Assembly (NCBI RefSeq): GCF_900240995.1
Contig: NZ_LT965954.1
Span: 434,001 to 498,000 of the forward strand
DNA length: 64,000 nt
Direction of reading: 5' to 3'
Source: Bacillus sp. Marseille-P3661
Lineage (GTDB): Bacteria > Bacillota > Bacilli > Bacillales > Bacillaceae_J
In this document: piece by piece, positions 44,361-53,158 of the stretch
How positions within the stretch are numbered: position 1 is the stretch's first letter
How the letters are laid out: every line of letters starts with the position of its first letter
Program-made: the position numbers and the translations under genes
Notes under the pieces: model-generated
Told to the model about the DNA's origin: nothing
The model's database searches: none
What the model saw: the letters and a program-made list of their open reading frames with translations, nothing else

Positions 44361-44458
44361 TTGTATGTAAATCCTCCCTTTACCTTCTACCATAATATTA
44401 GCACTTTTTGGAAGGTAAATATAAATTAAACACTGCTAATCTGGAAATTACCTTAATA

Positions 44459-44472
44459 ATGATTTATATCAC
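44459..44472. promoter_or_regulatory. FNR box between the MOSC and fnr genes
   Basis: ATGATTTATATCAC contains the core TGAT-N4-ATCA of the E. coli-type FNR box, about 85 nt upstream of fnr and 99 nt upstream of the divergent MOSC gene. It suggests autoregulation. Confidence 0.5.
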
Positions 44473-44556
44473 TTCGAAATCTAAGAGTTTAGTCTACAGT
44501 ATATTATACAAGCTTAAGAATTATTTAATTTAACTTTTGATTAAAGGGGAATGTAT

Positions 44557-45279
44557 ATGTGTTGTACAGCAAACTGTAATCATAATGTTTCTTGTTTTAG
44601 CATCGTACCTGTTTTCCAGGGAATGAACACGAAGGATCTTACAATCCTACAAAGTGTTACAAAAAGTCGTTGCTATAAAAAAGGAGAGTTTATTTTTAGA
44701 GAAGGAGAACGCTCTGAAACTCTTTTCATTATCAATAGTGGTCTAATCAAATTTTCTAAAGTTTCAGAGGAGGGAAAAGAACAAATTTTACGGTTATTAT
44801 TTAAAGGAGATTTCTTCGGACAATTTGCGCTACTACAAAACGAAGATCACTACGCAGATGCGGAAGCACTTGATGAAACAATTATTTGTTCTATAGACAA
44901 AAAATTTTTTTTAGATACGTTAAAATATAATCCAACGATGGCCGTTCATTTTATTAATGCCTTAAATAATAGACTTTTTCATGCCGATGAATGGATGAGC
45001 TTATTAAGTTTAATGGATGTTGAACAGCGATTAGCGCGAGTTTTATTACTTTTTTACGAGAAATTAGACATAACGAATAATCAATTTACATTACCTATCA
45101 CTAAACGAGATTTAGCATCTTTAATTGGAACCACTCCTGAAACTCTGAGCCGGAAACTTGTGGCATTTTCAGCACAACAACTGATCTCACTAAAACAGCC
45201 CAGAGCCATTCAGGTAGTTAATTTTGATCAACTTAAATTATTAGCAGGACAGTTAGGCGAAAGAGCGGTCGCACTCTAA
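44557..45279 (+). CDS. fnr: FNR-type oxygen-sensing Crp/Fnr regulator
   Basis: A 240-residue Crp/Fnr regulator. The N terminus has cysteines at 2, 3, 7 and 13 (MCCTANCNHNVSC), and a further Cys is at 111. This pattern is like E. coli FNR (three N-terminal Cys plus one near 122), unlike B. subtilis Fnr with C-terminal cysteines, so an oxygen-labile 4Fe-4S cluster is likely. The cyclic-nucleotide-like domain (25-145) and helix-turn-helix follow; the recognition helix TPETLSRKL has the Glu-x-x-Ser-Arg contacts used to read TTGAT. The start at 44557 has AAAGGGGA 6 nt upstream. It converges on the DUF2249 gene with one base between them. Confidence 0.9.
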   Translation: MCCTANCNHNVSCFSIVPVFQGMNTKDLTILQSVTKSRCYKKGEFIFREGERSETLFIINSGLIKFSKVSEEGKEQILRLLFKGDFFGQFALLQNEDHYADAEALDETIICSIDKKFFLDTLKYNPTMAVHFINALNNRLFHADEWMSLLSLMDVEQRLARVLLLFYEKLDITNNQFTLPITKRDLASLIGTTPETLSRKLVAFSAQQLISLKQPRAIQVVNFDQLKLLAGQLGERAVAL

Positions 45280-45280
45280 C

Positions 45281-45529
45281 TCAACTTATTTTTACTGCCA
45301 TAATTCTAAAATGACCTGGTTCAAGTTCACTAATGATTGCATTCATTCCTAAAGATGTTAATGCATTCACTAATGGTTCGGCTCTTTTTGGTAAATGGAT
45401 TTCGAAAACCGTTCCAGCTTGAGCCTCTTTTACATATTCTATTATTTCGTTACGAGGATGTTCACCCGCTAATATGTTTGCCCGAACATCAATAATTGCT
45501 TTATTACCTTCTTTTTGTACATTAAGCAT
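45281..45529 (-). CDS. DUF2249 (SirA/TusA-like fold) protein
   Basis: An 82-residue protein with the DUF2249 pattern: VDVRANILAGEHPRNEI at the start and a closing segment LEPGHFRIMAVKI. Such proteins are widespread beside denitrification and hemerythrin genes; their biochemistry is not known to me. The start codon overlaps the end of the GGDEF-EAL gene by 8 nt, so the two are translated together. Confidence 0.8.
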   Translation of the reverse strand: MLNVQKEGNKAIIDVRANILAGEHPRNEIIEYVKEAQAGTVFEIHLPKRAEPLVNALTSLGMNAIISELEPGHFRIMAVKIS

Positions 45530-47141
45530 TTTTTTGCACCACCATTTTACTTTTATTTAAGAATTCAATAACAACATCAGAGTGTAATGGTTTACTAAAA
45601 TAATAGCCTTGAATCGCATCACATGCGGACTTCTTTACAAAAGATAATTGTTTGTACGTCTCGACTCCCTCCGCAATCACATTCAATTTGAGATCATGTG
45701 CTAACGTTGCGATTGCAGTAGTCAGCGCCTTACTACTAGGATTGATATCAATATCAAATATAAATGATCGATCAATTTTCAATGTATTAACAGGAAGGTT
45801 TTTTAAGTAATTCAAAGAAGAATAGCCAGTTCCAAAATCATCTATAGAAATTTGCACACCTAAATCTCTGAGCTGTTGAAGGACTAGAATTGCTGAATCT
45901 GTATCGTGAATGATCATACCTTCTGTAATCTCAAGTTCTAACAAGTGGGGATTCATTTCAGTTTCCAAAAGAACTGCTCGAATTTTTTGAACTAAATTCT
46001 TTTGCATAAATTGTTGTGCAGATAAATTTACCGAAATCCTCAGTGATGTAAATCCTGCTTTTTCACATTGTTTCATTTGCAAACAAGCATTTTTTAGCAC
46101 CCAATCACCAATTGAAAGAATAAGACCCGTTTCTTCAGCAATTGGAATAAATTCTGAAGGTGGAATCACACCTAAATCAGGATGGTTCCATCTTAATAGA
46201 GCCTCAAATCCAATGATTTTATCTTTTTTCAAATCAAGCTGCGGCTGAAAATCAAGATATAATTCTTCATTATCTAAAGCATTACGCAAGTGGTTTTCAA
46301 TCAGCAGCCGTTCATATGCCCCAGCATTTACTTCAACTTTGGCCATCTCATATTGATTCCTACCGCTTTTTTTAGCCCGATACATTGCAGAATCTGCATT
46401 CGTAATAAGTGCATCGGCACAATCGCCATCATATGGGTACAAGCTAATGCCGATACTAGTTGTGATATGAATTTCAATATGGTGTAAATTAAAAGGTTTC
46501 GAGAATGCTGCTATGATATTTTTTGCAATACTTTCTGCCGCGTCCTCATTATTCAAGTCTTCAAGTATGCAAATAAATTCATCCCCACCCATCCTAGCAA
46601 GTAAATGGCGATTACCAAGACAATCTTGAATTCTAGCAGCTGCCTGTTGCAACAATAAATCACCATAACTGTGACCTAGCGTATCGTTTACAAACTTAAA
46701 GCGGTCAAGATCCAAAAATAGAACCGCAAAAACTAAATCTCTTTCTCGAGACTTATCAAGAACCTGATCTAATTGTTGATGCAATGAAAAGCGATTAGGC
46801 AGTTTCGTTAACGCATCCAACTCCTTTTCTTCAATATCCGAGAACAATAGCATAGAAAAGGATCTATCTCCCCCCCCCTGTTTCAATACTAATGTTTTTA
46901 TCCATTTTGTACATACGCCATTCTTCGTTTTGAGCGGTATTTCCCCATGCCAATTTAATGATTGATCTGTTTGTTCAATAAAAGATGTTATCTTTTTATT
47001 TATAAGCTCCCCTTCGATATAGCCACCCATGTTTAAAAATGCAGTATTTACAAATTGAACTCTTTCACTCTCATCAATAATAACAAGTCCCTGATGGAAT
47101 TGTAGCAATGCCTCTTTGTAAATATGAAAGATGTCTTCCAT
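45522..47141 (-). CDS. PAS-GGDEF-EAL c-di-GMP turnover protein
   Basis: A 539-residue protein: a PAS-like sensor (about 1-105), a GGDEF domain (about 110-275) with RMGGDEFICIL intact, and an EAL domain (about 285-535) with GFEALLRWNHP, the LEITEGMI, IDDFGTGYSSL and IAEGVET motifs all intact. Both cyclase and phosphodiesterase activity are therefore possible. There is no transmembrane segment. GAGGTG precedes the ATG. The coding strand has nine consecutive G at 46870-46878 encoding Gly-Gly-Gly between PAS and GGDEF, a possible slippage site. It is divergent from the FNR-controlled V4R gene. Confidence 0.92.
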   Translation of the reverse strand: MEDIFHIYKEALLQFHQGLVIIDESERVQFVNTAFLNMGGYIEGELINKKITSFIEQTDQSLNWHGEIPLKTKNGVCTKWIKTLVLKQGGGDRSFSMLLFSDIEEKELDALTKLPNRFSLHQQLDQVLDKSRERDLVFAVLFLDLDRFKFVNDTLGHSYGDLLLQQAAARIQDCLGNRHLLARMGGDEFICILEDLNNEDAAESIAKNIIAAFSKPFNLHHIEIHITTSIGISLYPYDGDCADALITNADSAMYRAKKSGRNQYEMAKVEVNAGAYERLLIENHLRNALDNEELYLDFQPQLDLKKDKIIGFEALLRWNHPDLGVIPPSEFIPIAEETGLILSIGDWVLKNACLQMKQCEKAGFTSLRISVNLSAQQFMQKNLVQKIRAVLLETEMNPHLLELEITEGMIIHDTDSAILVLQQLRDLGVQISIDDFGTGYSSLNYLKNLPVNTLKIDRSFIFDIDINPSSKALTTAIATLAHDLKLNVIAEGVETYKQLSFVKKSACDAIQGYYFSKPLHSDVVIEFLNKSKMVVQKNA

Positions 47142-47205
47142 AGTGTCTTCACCTCACCCCACCGTGCTACTAAAGCAAGGATACTATTTTTTGCAAAACT
47201 AGTAA

Positions 47206-47219
47206 TTGATTTAAATCAA
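47206..47219 (+). promoter_or_regulatory. Perfect FNR box before the V4R gene
   Basis: TTGATTTAAATCAA is an exact TTGAT-N4-ATCAA palindrome, 53 nt upstream of the V4R start codon, a distance that suits a class II FNR-activated promoter. Confidence 0.8.
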
Positions 47220-47272
47220 GGTTTTCCTAAATATCCTTTGATACACTATTTATTGAAAAGGAGTGATCATAA

Positions 47273-47722
47273 ATGAATTTATTTACATTTGACGATATGA
47301 AAAAAATCAAACGAAATTCTTTAGGAGAATTTGTTCCTCTTGAGCTTTTTAGATCAGTCCGTTTAATTGGTATGTACCAAGGTTTACCCTTGAAAGGAAA
47401 AAACACTACCTTGACTGTTGGTCGAAAAATAGGTGAAAGCATGAATGTATCTTCAATCGAAGAAATTCTTGAATTATTTGAAGGCTTAAAAATAGGAATT
47501 CCAAAAATTATTGATAAAAGGGAAAATGAACTTCATTTAGCAATAGAAGATTGTTTTTGCGAAGGACTTCCTGTACATGAAGGGAATTTAGTTTGTGATT
47601 TGGAAGGAGCAATACTAGAAGGTGCACTGTCGACTATATATGACGGGAAAATACATGTTCGGGAAGTTAAATGTAATGTAAATGGTGATCAGGATTGTGA
47701 ATATAAAATTAAATTTATGTAA
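47273..47722 (+). CDS. V4R-domain protein
   Basis: A 149-residue protein made almost wholly of a V4R (4-vinyl reductase) domain, a small-molecule-binding fold. The Cys-rich end EDCFCEGLPVHEGNLVCDLE and the closing CNVNGDQDCEYKI are typical. Related domains bind hydrocarbons or metal ligands in regulators such as XylR/DmpR; here no DNA-binding domain is attached. AAAAGGAG precedes the ATG. The perfect FNR box upstream makes it likely to be induced without oxygen. Confidence 0.8.
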   Translation: MNLFTFDDMKKIKRNSLGEFVPLELFRSVRLIGMYQGLPLKGKNTTLTVGRKIGESMNVSSIEEILELFEGLKIGIPKIIDKRENELHLAIEDCFCEGLPVHEGNLVCDLEGAILEGALSTIYDGKIHVREVKCNVNGDQDCEYKIKFM

Positions 47723-47898
47723 TCGTTTATCATTGATTATATGATCCACGAAAATCATAAGATGTAATACAAAGAGCCAATTTACTTATCGCAAATATAA
47801 TAAAAATGAAAGTTCATTTTTAATATGGAGATACTGATATTGTATGTATTGTAACAAATGATTCATAAAGCGAAATTATATAGTAGGAGGAACCTCAA

Positions 47899-48240
47899 AT
47901 GAAAAAACAAAATATAAATGATTATCTTGATTTTAGTAGTGAGAAATTCACGAAACGGATCATTTTCAAAGAAGAGGAAAGCACTGTCTTTGTTCTTAAT
48001 TTTGAGCCTGGGCAATCCTTACCTTCTCATAAACATCCTGGAACAAATGTTTACTTACTAGTTCTATTAGGTGAAGGAACATTTATTATAAATGGTGAAA
48101 ATATCCCTGCTAAAAAAGATGAAGTAATTGTATGTAACGGAGATGAAGACTTTGCATTTAATAATGATAGCTCATCAAAGGTTAGTTTATATGTCATGTT
48201 AAATAAGATTCCAGATGATAGATACGCCCAAAACATTTAA
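47899..48240 (+). CDS. Small cupin-domain protein
   Basis: A 113-residue single-cupin protein with metal-binding pattern LPSHKHPGTNVYLLVLLGEG near 45 and a second motif around KKDEVIVCNGDEDFAF that lacks the usual His. GTAGGAGG precedes the ATG. It lies 176 nt after the V4R gene and converges with nsrR. The ligand and function are unknown. Confidence 0.8.
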   Translation: MKKQNINDYLDFSSEKFTKRIIFKEEESTVFVLNFEPGQSLPSHKHPGTNVYLLVLLGEGTFIINGENIPAKKDEVIVCNGDEDFAFNNDSSSKVSLYVMLNKIPDDRYAQNI

Positions 48241-48311
48241 ACATAGTTAATTTCAACCCTACTACAACCCATATATATGGAGTAATGTAAAAAAGCTAGT
48301 AATAATTTATA

Positions 48312-48767
48312 CTAGCTTTTTTCAATACTTTTATTTGAGACAAAAAACTGTTTAATCATCACCTGATTATTTACAATATCCTCCAAATGGTAGCGATCTA
48401 GAACTCCCAAAAAACTTTCAAGCGCTTCATTAAAAATACTTTTTAAAGAGCATGCATCTGAAATCACACATTTATTATTATGATGTTCAAAGCACTCAAC
48501 AATGTAAAAGTTTTCTTCAGTTTTTCTAATAATCTCTCCAATATTTATATCTGCCGGTGCTTTAGCCAACCGGATTCCTCCGTTCCTGCCACGAACTGTT
48601 TCAATATATCCCATTTTACCTAAATGATAGATGATTTTCATTAGATGATTCTTTGAAATATTATAAACATCAGCAATTTCTTTAATATTAGCAAGACTTT
48701 CATCCTTTTGAGTAGCCAAATAAATTAGTACACGTAATGCATAGTCGGAATATGTTGTTAATCTCAT
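48312..48767 (-). CDS. nsrR: Rrf2-family nitric-oxide-sensing repressor NsrR
   Basis: A 151-residue Rrf2 regulator. The winged helix includes LANIKEIADVYNISKNHLMK and RGRNGGIRLAK. The three cluster ligands are at Cys92, Cys100 and Cys106 (ECFEHHNNKC and DAC), the same positions as in B. subtilis NsrR. NO attack on its iron-sulfur cluster releases DNA. TGAGGGG precedes the ATG. It is divergent from hmp, its classic target. Confidence 0.93.
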   Translation of the reverse strand: MRLTTYSDYALRVLIYLATQKDESLANIKEIADVYNISKNHLMKIIYHLGKMGYIETVRGRNGGIRLAKAPADINIGEIIRKTEENFYIVECFEHHNNKCVISDACSLKSIFNEALESFLGVLDRYHLEDIVNNQVMIKQFFVSNKSIEKS

Positions 48768-48911
48768 ACTTTCCCCTCACATTCTATAGTAATACTATAA
48801 TATCACAATCTTACCTTTACCTAAAATTTGAGACACTAATCTGCCAAATGTGAATATTTTGTGAAAGTTGTATTTTATATATTGTTTTTATCTTGTATTA
48901 TCACTATTATA

Positions 48912-48935
48912 AAGATGTATATAATATATTACTTT
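48912..48935. promoter_or_regulatory. Candidate NsrR operator at the hmp promoter
   Basis: AAGATGTAT at 48912-48920 and ATTACTTT at 48928-48935 form an imperfect palindrome around an AT-rich centre (8 of 11 positions symmetric). It lies 23 nt upstream of the hmp start and resembles the AAGATGYATTT-type half-sites of NsrR. Confidence 0.45.
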
Positions 48936-48957
48936 TGGGAAAAGGGGTATTAAAAGT

Positions 48958-50184
48958 ATGTTATCAAAAGAAACTATTGAAATTATTAAATCTACTGTTC
49001 CAGTTTTACAAGTAAAAGGAACAGAAATTACAACTGTGTTTTACAAAAATATGTTTAGCGAACATCCAGAGCTACTAAATATTTTTAACCACACAAACCA
49101 GTCACAAGGTCGTCAACAAACTGCTTTAGCTAATGCTGTTCTAGCAGCTGCTACATACATCGATAATCTAGAAACAATTATTCCTGTTGTAAAGCAAATC
49201 GCACATAAGCACCGTAGTTTAGTAATAAAGCCCGAGCATTACCCAATTGTCGGAAAACACCTACTTAGAGCAATTAAAGAGGTGCTTGGTGATGCTGCAA
49301 CTGACGAAATCATTAATGCATGGGCAGAAGCTTATGGTGTAATTTCACAAGTATTTATCGATATCGAAAAACAAATGTACGATGAAGCAGCAGCAAAAGC
49401 TGGTGGTTGGGCTGAATTTAAAGAATTTAAAGTAATCGATAAAGTTCAAGAAAGCGATGTTATCACTTCCTTTTATTTAGCACCGTCAGATCAATCAATT
49501 GTTCCGACGTATGAGCCAGGCCAATACATTACAATAAGAGTTTGTATTCCAGGTGAAGAATATCTATTAAACCGTCAATATAGTCTTTCTGCTGCACCGG
49601 GTAAAAAATATTTCCGAATTTCTGTAAAGAGAGAGGCAGAGGGTAATAAGCCTGATGGTAAGGTATCCAATTACCTGCATGACCATATTAATAAGGGAGA
49701 TAGCCTAGAAGTAACTGCTCCAGCCGGGGAATTTACATTAAATACAAAAGAAACACCTGTTGTGCTAATTAGCGGAGGTGTTGGTATTACACCATTTATG
49801 AGTATGGTTAATTACATTGCTGAACAACAACCTAAGCGTCAAATTGAATTTATCAATGCGGCCCGCAGTGGTAAACTACAAGCATTTAAAAATGAATTAG
49901 AAACTTTAACAGGTAAACTATTAGACTATCGTCTTTCTTACGTTTATGATAGTCCTTCTGAGGACGATAAGAACAACCCTTACTTCAGTAAGGAAGGCTT
50001 TATCGATACAGAGTGGTTGAAAAACAAATTAATCCCTGAAGCAGACTATTATGTATGCGGTCCTGTTCCATTCCTTAAAGCGGTTCTTACTAACTTGAAA
50101 AAGTTAGGTGTTGAAGATACCCAAATTCACTATGAATTCTTTGGTCCAGCTGTCGATTTACAAGTTGAAGAAGTTCATGCTTAA
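48958..50184 (+). CDS. hmp: Flavohemoglobin (nitric oxide dioxygenase)
   Basis: A 408-residue flavohemoprotein that oxidises NO to nitrate with O2 and NADPH. The globin domain (1-140) has the proximal-His region IAHKHRSLVIKPEHYPIVGK. The FAD domain follows (about 150-260; LNRQYSLSAAPG, with the RxYS flavin motif), then the NAD domain (VLISGGVGITPFMSMV near 265 and YYVCGPVPFLKAV). AAAAGGGG precedes the ATG. It is divergent from nsrR. Confidence 0.95.
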   Translation: MLSKETIEIIKSTVPVLQVKGTEITTVFYKNMFSEHPELLNIFNHTNQSQGRQQTALANAVLAAATYIDNLETIIPVVKQIAHKHRSLVIKPEHYPIVGKHLLRAIKEVLGDAATDEIINAWAEAYGVISQVFIDIEKQMYDEAAAKAGGWAEFKEFKVIDKVQESDVITSFYLAPSDQSIVPTYEPGQYITIRVCIPGEEYLLNRQYSLSAAPGKKYFRISVKREAEGNKPDGKVSNYLHDHINKGDSLEVTAPAGEFTLNTKETPVVLISGGVGITPFMSMVNYIAEQQPKRQIEFINAARSGKLQAFKNELETLTGKLLDYRLSYVYDSPSEDDKNNPYFSKEGFIDTEWLKNKLIPEADYYVCGPVPFLKAVLTNLKKLGVEDTQIHYEFFGPAVDLQVEEVHA

Positions 50185-50303
50185 GATTAATAGATCGAAA
50201 GCTGTAAACCTACTAGAAGTTTTATAAAATATGAATTGCGGAGATCGGGTGCTCAGAGATGGGTTCCCGGTCTTATACGTTCTATAGTCCACGATTACGA
50301 AAA

Positions 50304-50355
50304 AAACTAAACCAAGCAAAAAAATCATACTTTTTGCTCGTTTAGTTTGTTTTTT
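50304..50355. terminator. Bidirectional terminator between hmp and the dehydrogenase gene
   Basis: AAACTAAAC (50304-50312) with GTTTAGTTT (50340-50348), and an inner GCAAAAA/TTTTTGC stem. T runs follow on the plus strand and A runs precede. It separates convergent genes. Confidence 0.8.
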
Positions 50356-51421
50356 ACAATATTATATCGTTTTTCAGTTTGCTAATAATTGTATCCGTTA
50401 CTTCACTTGTAGTTGCTGTTCCGCCAATATCCGGTGTCTTAATACCTTCCTCAAGAACAGTTTCGACGGCCTTTAGTAAATGTTCCCCTAATTCATATTC
50501 CCCAAAATGATCAAGCATCATTTTCCCAGTCCAAATTTGTCCAATTGGATTTGCTATTCCTTTTCCATATATATCAGGTGCCGAACCATGAACAGGCTCA
50601 AACATTGATGGATATTTTCCATTTATATTTATATTGGCAGCGGGTGCAATACCAATGCTACCCATTATGGCTGCTCCAATATCTGTTAAAATATCACCAA
50701 ACAAATTACTAGCCACAATCACATCAAATGATTGGGGTTTTGTCACGAAAAAGGCTGCTAACGCGTCGATATGTGTGCTAGTTGTTGATACATCAGGATA
50801 CCTTCTAGCAATATCTTTAAAAACACTATCCCAAAATGGCATCGAATGGATAATGCCATTAGATTTTGTTGCACTTGTTACATGATTCCGTCTTGTTTTT
50901 GCTAGTTTGAAGGCATAATCGATAGCACGTTCTGTTCCTTTTCTTGTAAAAACAGCATTTTGAATAGCGATTTCATCTTCACCGCGATGGACCCGGCCAC
51001 CGACTTCACTATACTCACCCTCACTATTTTCACGAACAACAACTATATCAAAATCCCGTGGATTCAATAGTGGAGACTGAATGCCCTTCAACAGTTTTGC
51101 TGGGCGAACATTAATGACCTGTTCAAATTCCCGTCTAATTTTAATAAGTAGACCCCAAAGTGAAATATGGTCAGGCACTAATTTAGGATTACCAACAGCC
51201 CCTAAAAACACCGCATCACTCTCTGCTAACCGTTCTATTCCATTACCTGGCATCATCTCATTATGTTCCAAATAATACTCACAGCTCCATGGATACGATT
51301 TAAAACTAAACTGAATTCCCCCGTGTATGTCAGCAAGTGTATCTAACACACGCAACGCTTCTGGCATGACTTCTTTGCCAACGCCATCTCCTGGGATTAC
51401 TGAAATGCTATATTTTTTCAA
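50354..51421 (-). CDS. Tartrate/D-malate dehydrogenase family (isopropylmalate dehydrogenase-like)
   Basis: A 355-residue beta-decarboxylating dehydrogenase. It has IPGDGVGKEVMPEALRVLD at the N terminus, the substrate-Arg region ENSEGEYSEVGGRVHRG, and the Mg-binding Asp pair in SNLFGDILTDIGAAIMGSIG. In this branch (TtuC/DmlA/YcsA) the substrate is tartrate or D-malate rather than isopropylmalate; the lack of leucine genes nearby agrees. The TTG at 51421 is chosen because AAGGGGAG lies 7 nt upstream; an ATG at 51442 would put that site inside the gene. Confidence 0.87.
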   Translation of the reverse strand: MKKYSISVIPGDGVGKEVMPEALRVLDTLADIHGGIQFSFKSYPWSCEYYLEHNEMMPGNGIERLAESDAVFLGAVGNPKLVPDHISLWGLLIKIRREFEQVINVRPAKLLKGIQSPLLNPRDFDIVVVRENSEGEYSEVGGRVHRGEDEIAIQNAVFTRKGTERAIDYAFKLAKTRRNHVTSATKSNGIIHSMPFWDSVFKDIARRYPDVSTTSTHIDALAAFFVTKPQSFDVIVASNLFGDILTDIGAAIMGSIGIAPAANININGKYPSMFEPVHGSAPDIYGKGIANPIGQIWTGKMMLDHFGEYELGEHLLKAVETVLEEGIKTPDIGGTATTSEVTDTIISKLKNDIIL

Positions 51422-51558
51422 TTGCAATCTCCCCTTGAACATCTATATTAAAGCACCAAGTTATTCCTTTTTTTATTATACACGATGTTATTTCACAAGG
51501 TAGAAAATTAAGTTTTCACCATTGAAACTAGATTCCAATCTATAAATTTAAAATCTCA

Positions 51559-51623
51559 AAAAAACTCCTAAGCAAAAGTCTTGTTCCCTTTATAACAACA
51601 GGACTCCTATATAGGAGTTTTTT
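51559..51623. terminator. Bidirectional terminator downstream of narI
   Basis: AAAAAACTCCTA (51559-51570) pairs with TAGGAGTTTTTT (51612-51623), with an inner AGTC-TGTT/AACA-GACT stem. It lies about 70 nt past the narI stop. Confidence 0.75.
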
Positions 51624-51693
51624 CCTAAACAAAGATATTACTTTCCAATAAGGTAATTATAACAGGTAAATAGCGCAAGTCCCTTCCTAGGGT

Positions 51694-52395
51694 CTATACT
51701 CTTTTATGACCACTCTTATATCCATCACGAGCACGATATTGCTGCGGCGCGCGTGCTGGATAACGGATTGGCAAACTAAACATATGAACAAGCTTAGTAA
51801 ACGGAATTGAAGCAAATAAAAGGAACGATAAAACAACATGCACTTTAAATAAAGCTGGAACACCCAGCATGAGTTCCGGCTGTGGATTCAATGTAAACAA
51901 GCTTCGAAACCAAGGTCCAATCGATAGCCGATATTCATAAGCGGCTACTGTAGTATTATAAATAATGGTCATGTACGTTCCTAAGCCAGCTACTACTAGC
52001 AGCAAGATGATCGTAAAATAGTCCCCAAATGAGGAATGTGCACGAATCTTCTCAAACTTAAGCTTACGCATTAAGAAGACAATTAACCCGAGTACAACCA
52101 TAAGTCCAGCTAAGCCACCACCATAGATTGCTCCAATGTGGTAAGTGTGATCATCGACACCGATCGCATTATAAAATTCAAGTGGTATTAATACCCCCAT
52201 TACATGTCCAATGAACGCAAAGATGATCCCATAATGAAAGACAACGGAAGCTAGCCTTAGCCACTTCTTTTCAAAAATTTCTGTTGATGGGGCAGTCCAA
52301 GTTTTACCGCGGAAAATAAAGCGGTAAAAGGTTGCAACTACCAAGATTGTAATGCATATATAAGGAAAAGCAGTCCACCAGAACAACATCTCCAT
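51694..52395 (-). CDS. narI: Respiratory nitrate reductase gamma subunit (cytochrome b)
   Basis: A 233-residue membrane cytochrome b with five helices, which oxidises menaquinol and passes electrons to NarH. Haem-ligand histidines are visible in VVFHYGIIFAFIGHVMGV and in LFKVHVVLSFLLFASIPFTKLVHMF. I start it at MEMLFWW (52395) because CCTCC on the plus strand (52403-52407) gives GGAGG 7 nt upstream. A longer frame to 52485 adds 30 residues not typical of NarI. The 160-nt gap to narJ is unusually large for this operon. Confidence 0.93.
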   Translation of the reverse strand: MEMLFWWTAFPYICITILVVATFYRFIFRGKTWTAPSTEIFEKKWLRLASVVFHYGIIFAFIGHVMGVLIPLEFYNAIGVDDHTYHIGAIYGGGLAGLMVVLGLIVFLMRKLKFEKIRAHSSFGDYFTIILLLVVAGLGTYMTIIYNTTVAAYEYRLSIGPWFRSLFTLNPQPELMLGVPALFKVHVVLSFLLFASIPFTKLVHMFSLPIRYPARAPQQYRARDGYKSGHKRV

Positions 52396-52555
52396 CCAAA
52401 CGCCTCCTTCCGGCCCAAAGTAAAGGCTCAAAATTGAAAAATAGGTCCCTGCAGGTTCATAACCACCCTCGCAGAGCCGAAACAAAACAATAAATTGGTT
52501 GATATGTAGGGCAGTTCCTTATTGCATGTTCACCAATGGTACGAGCGCAACCGCT

Positions 52556-53158
52556 TTATTGGTACATCATTGGATACGGTAGCTCTTCAAGGTCAGCTTT
52601 TTCACGGTTGTTTTCTAACATTAGAATTTGTTCTGCCTCTGGAGCTTCAAATACAAACATCATCAGTAGATCTACTGCCTTGCGATATGGATTGTATTCT
52701 GGCAGGTGATTTAAAATTCTCTGAATCGCAAAAGCTAACCGATGAGCTAGCCGAACAAAATTTTCTCCGCCTGGTGCAAATGCTAATAGCTCGAGGAGCA
52801 TTGGAATATAATCGACAATTTCTTGCCCCTCATATTCAAATCCACCTTCACAAATTAATTTCTGTAATTTAATGAGTGCTGCACCACGCTTTCGGCTATC
52901 ACCTAGCTCATGCGCAGTTAAATAAAGGCCTGTTTGATCCTTATAATCAAAGGTTTCTACGTAGAGCTTTTGCAACTCAAATAATGGCATTTCAAAAAGA
53001 GGCTGCATTCTTTCCAAAATCTCCACTCGCATTTTTACAGAAGGAACTTGTTCATTGACAAATTCCTCAATATCCTGAAACCCTTCAAGGAGCTCTTGAT
53101 TTGGATAATCAAGAACCCTTGCCATCATGACTAAAATTGCTTTGGATTCATTATTCAT
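52556..53158 (-). CDS. narJ: Nitrate reductase assembly chaperone
   Basis: A 200-residue cytoplasmic TorD/NarJ-type chaperone that holds NarGH for cofactor insertion. Typical segments are [20 protein letters not shown] at the start, [29 protein letters not shown] near 75, and [14 protein letters not shown] near 115. The start overlaps the narH stop by 4 nt. Confidence 0.93.
   Translation of the reverse strand: MNNESKAILVMMARVLDYPNQELLEGFQDIEEFVNEQVPSVKMRVEILERMQPLFEMPLFELQKLYVETFDYKDQTGLYLTAHELGDSRKRGAALIKLQKLICEGGFEYEGQEIVDYIPMLLELLAFAPGGENFVRLAHRLAFAIQRILNHLPEYNPYRKAVDLLMMFVFEAPEAEQILMLENNREKADLEELPYPMMYQ

Noticed and set aside
50354-51421. 3-isopropylmalate dehydrogenase (leuB)
   Set aside because: No leuA, leuC or leuD genes nearby, and the sequence resembles the tartrate/D-malate branch.
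52396-52485. Longer NarI start at 52485
   Set aside because: The GGAGG at 52403-52407 fits the start at 52395, and the extra 30 residues do not look like NarI.
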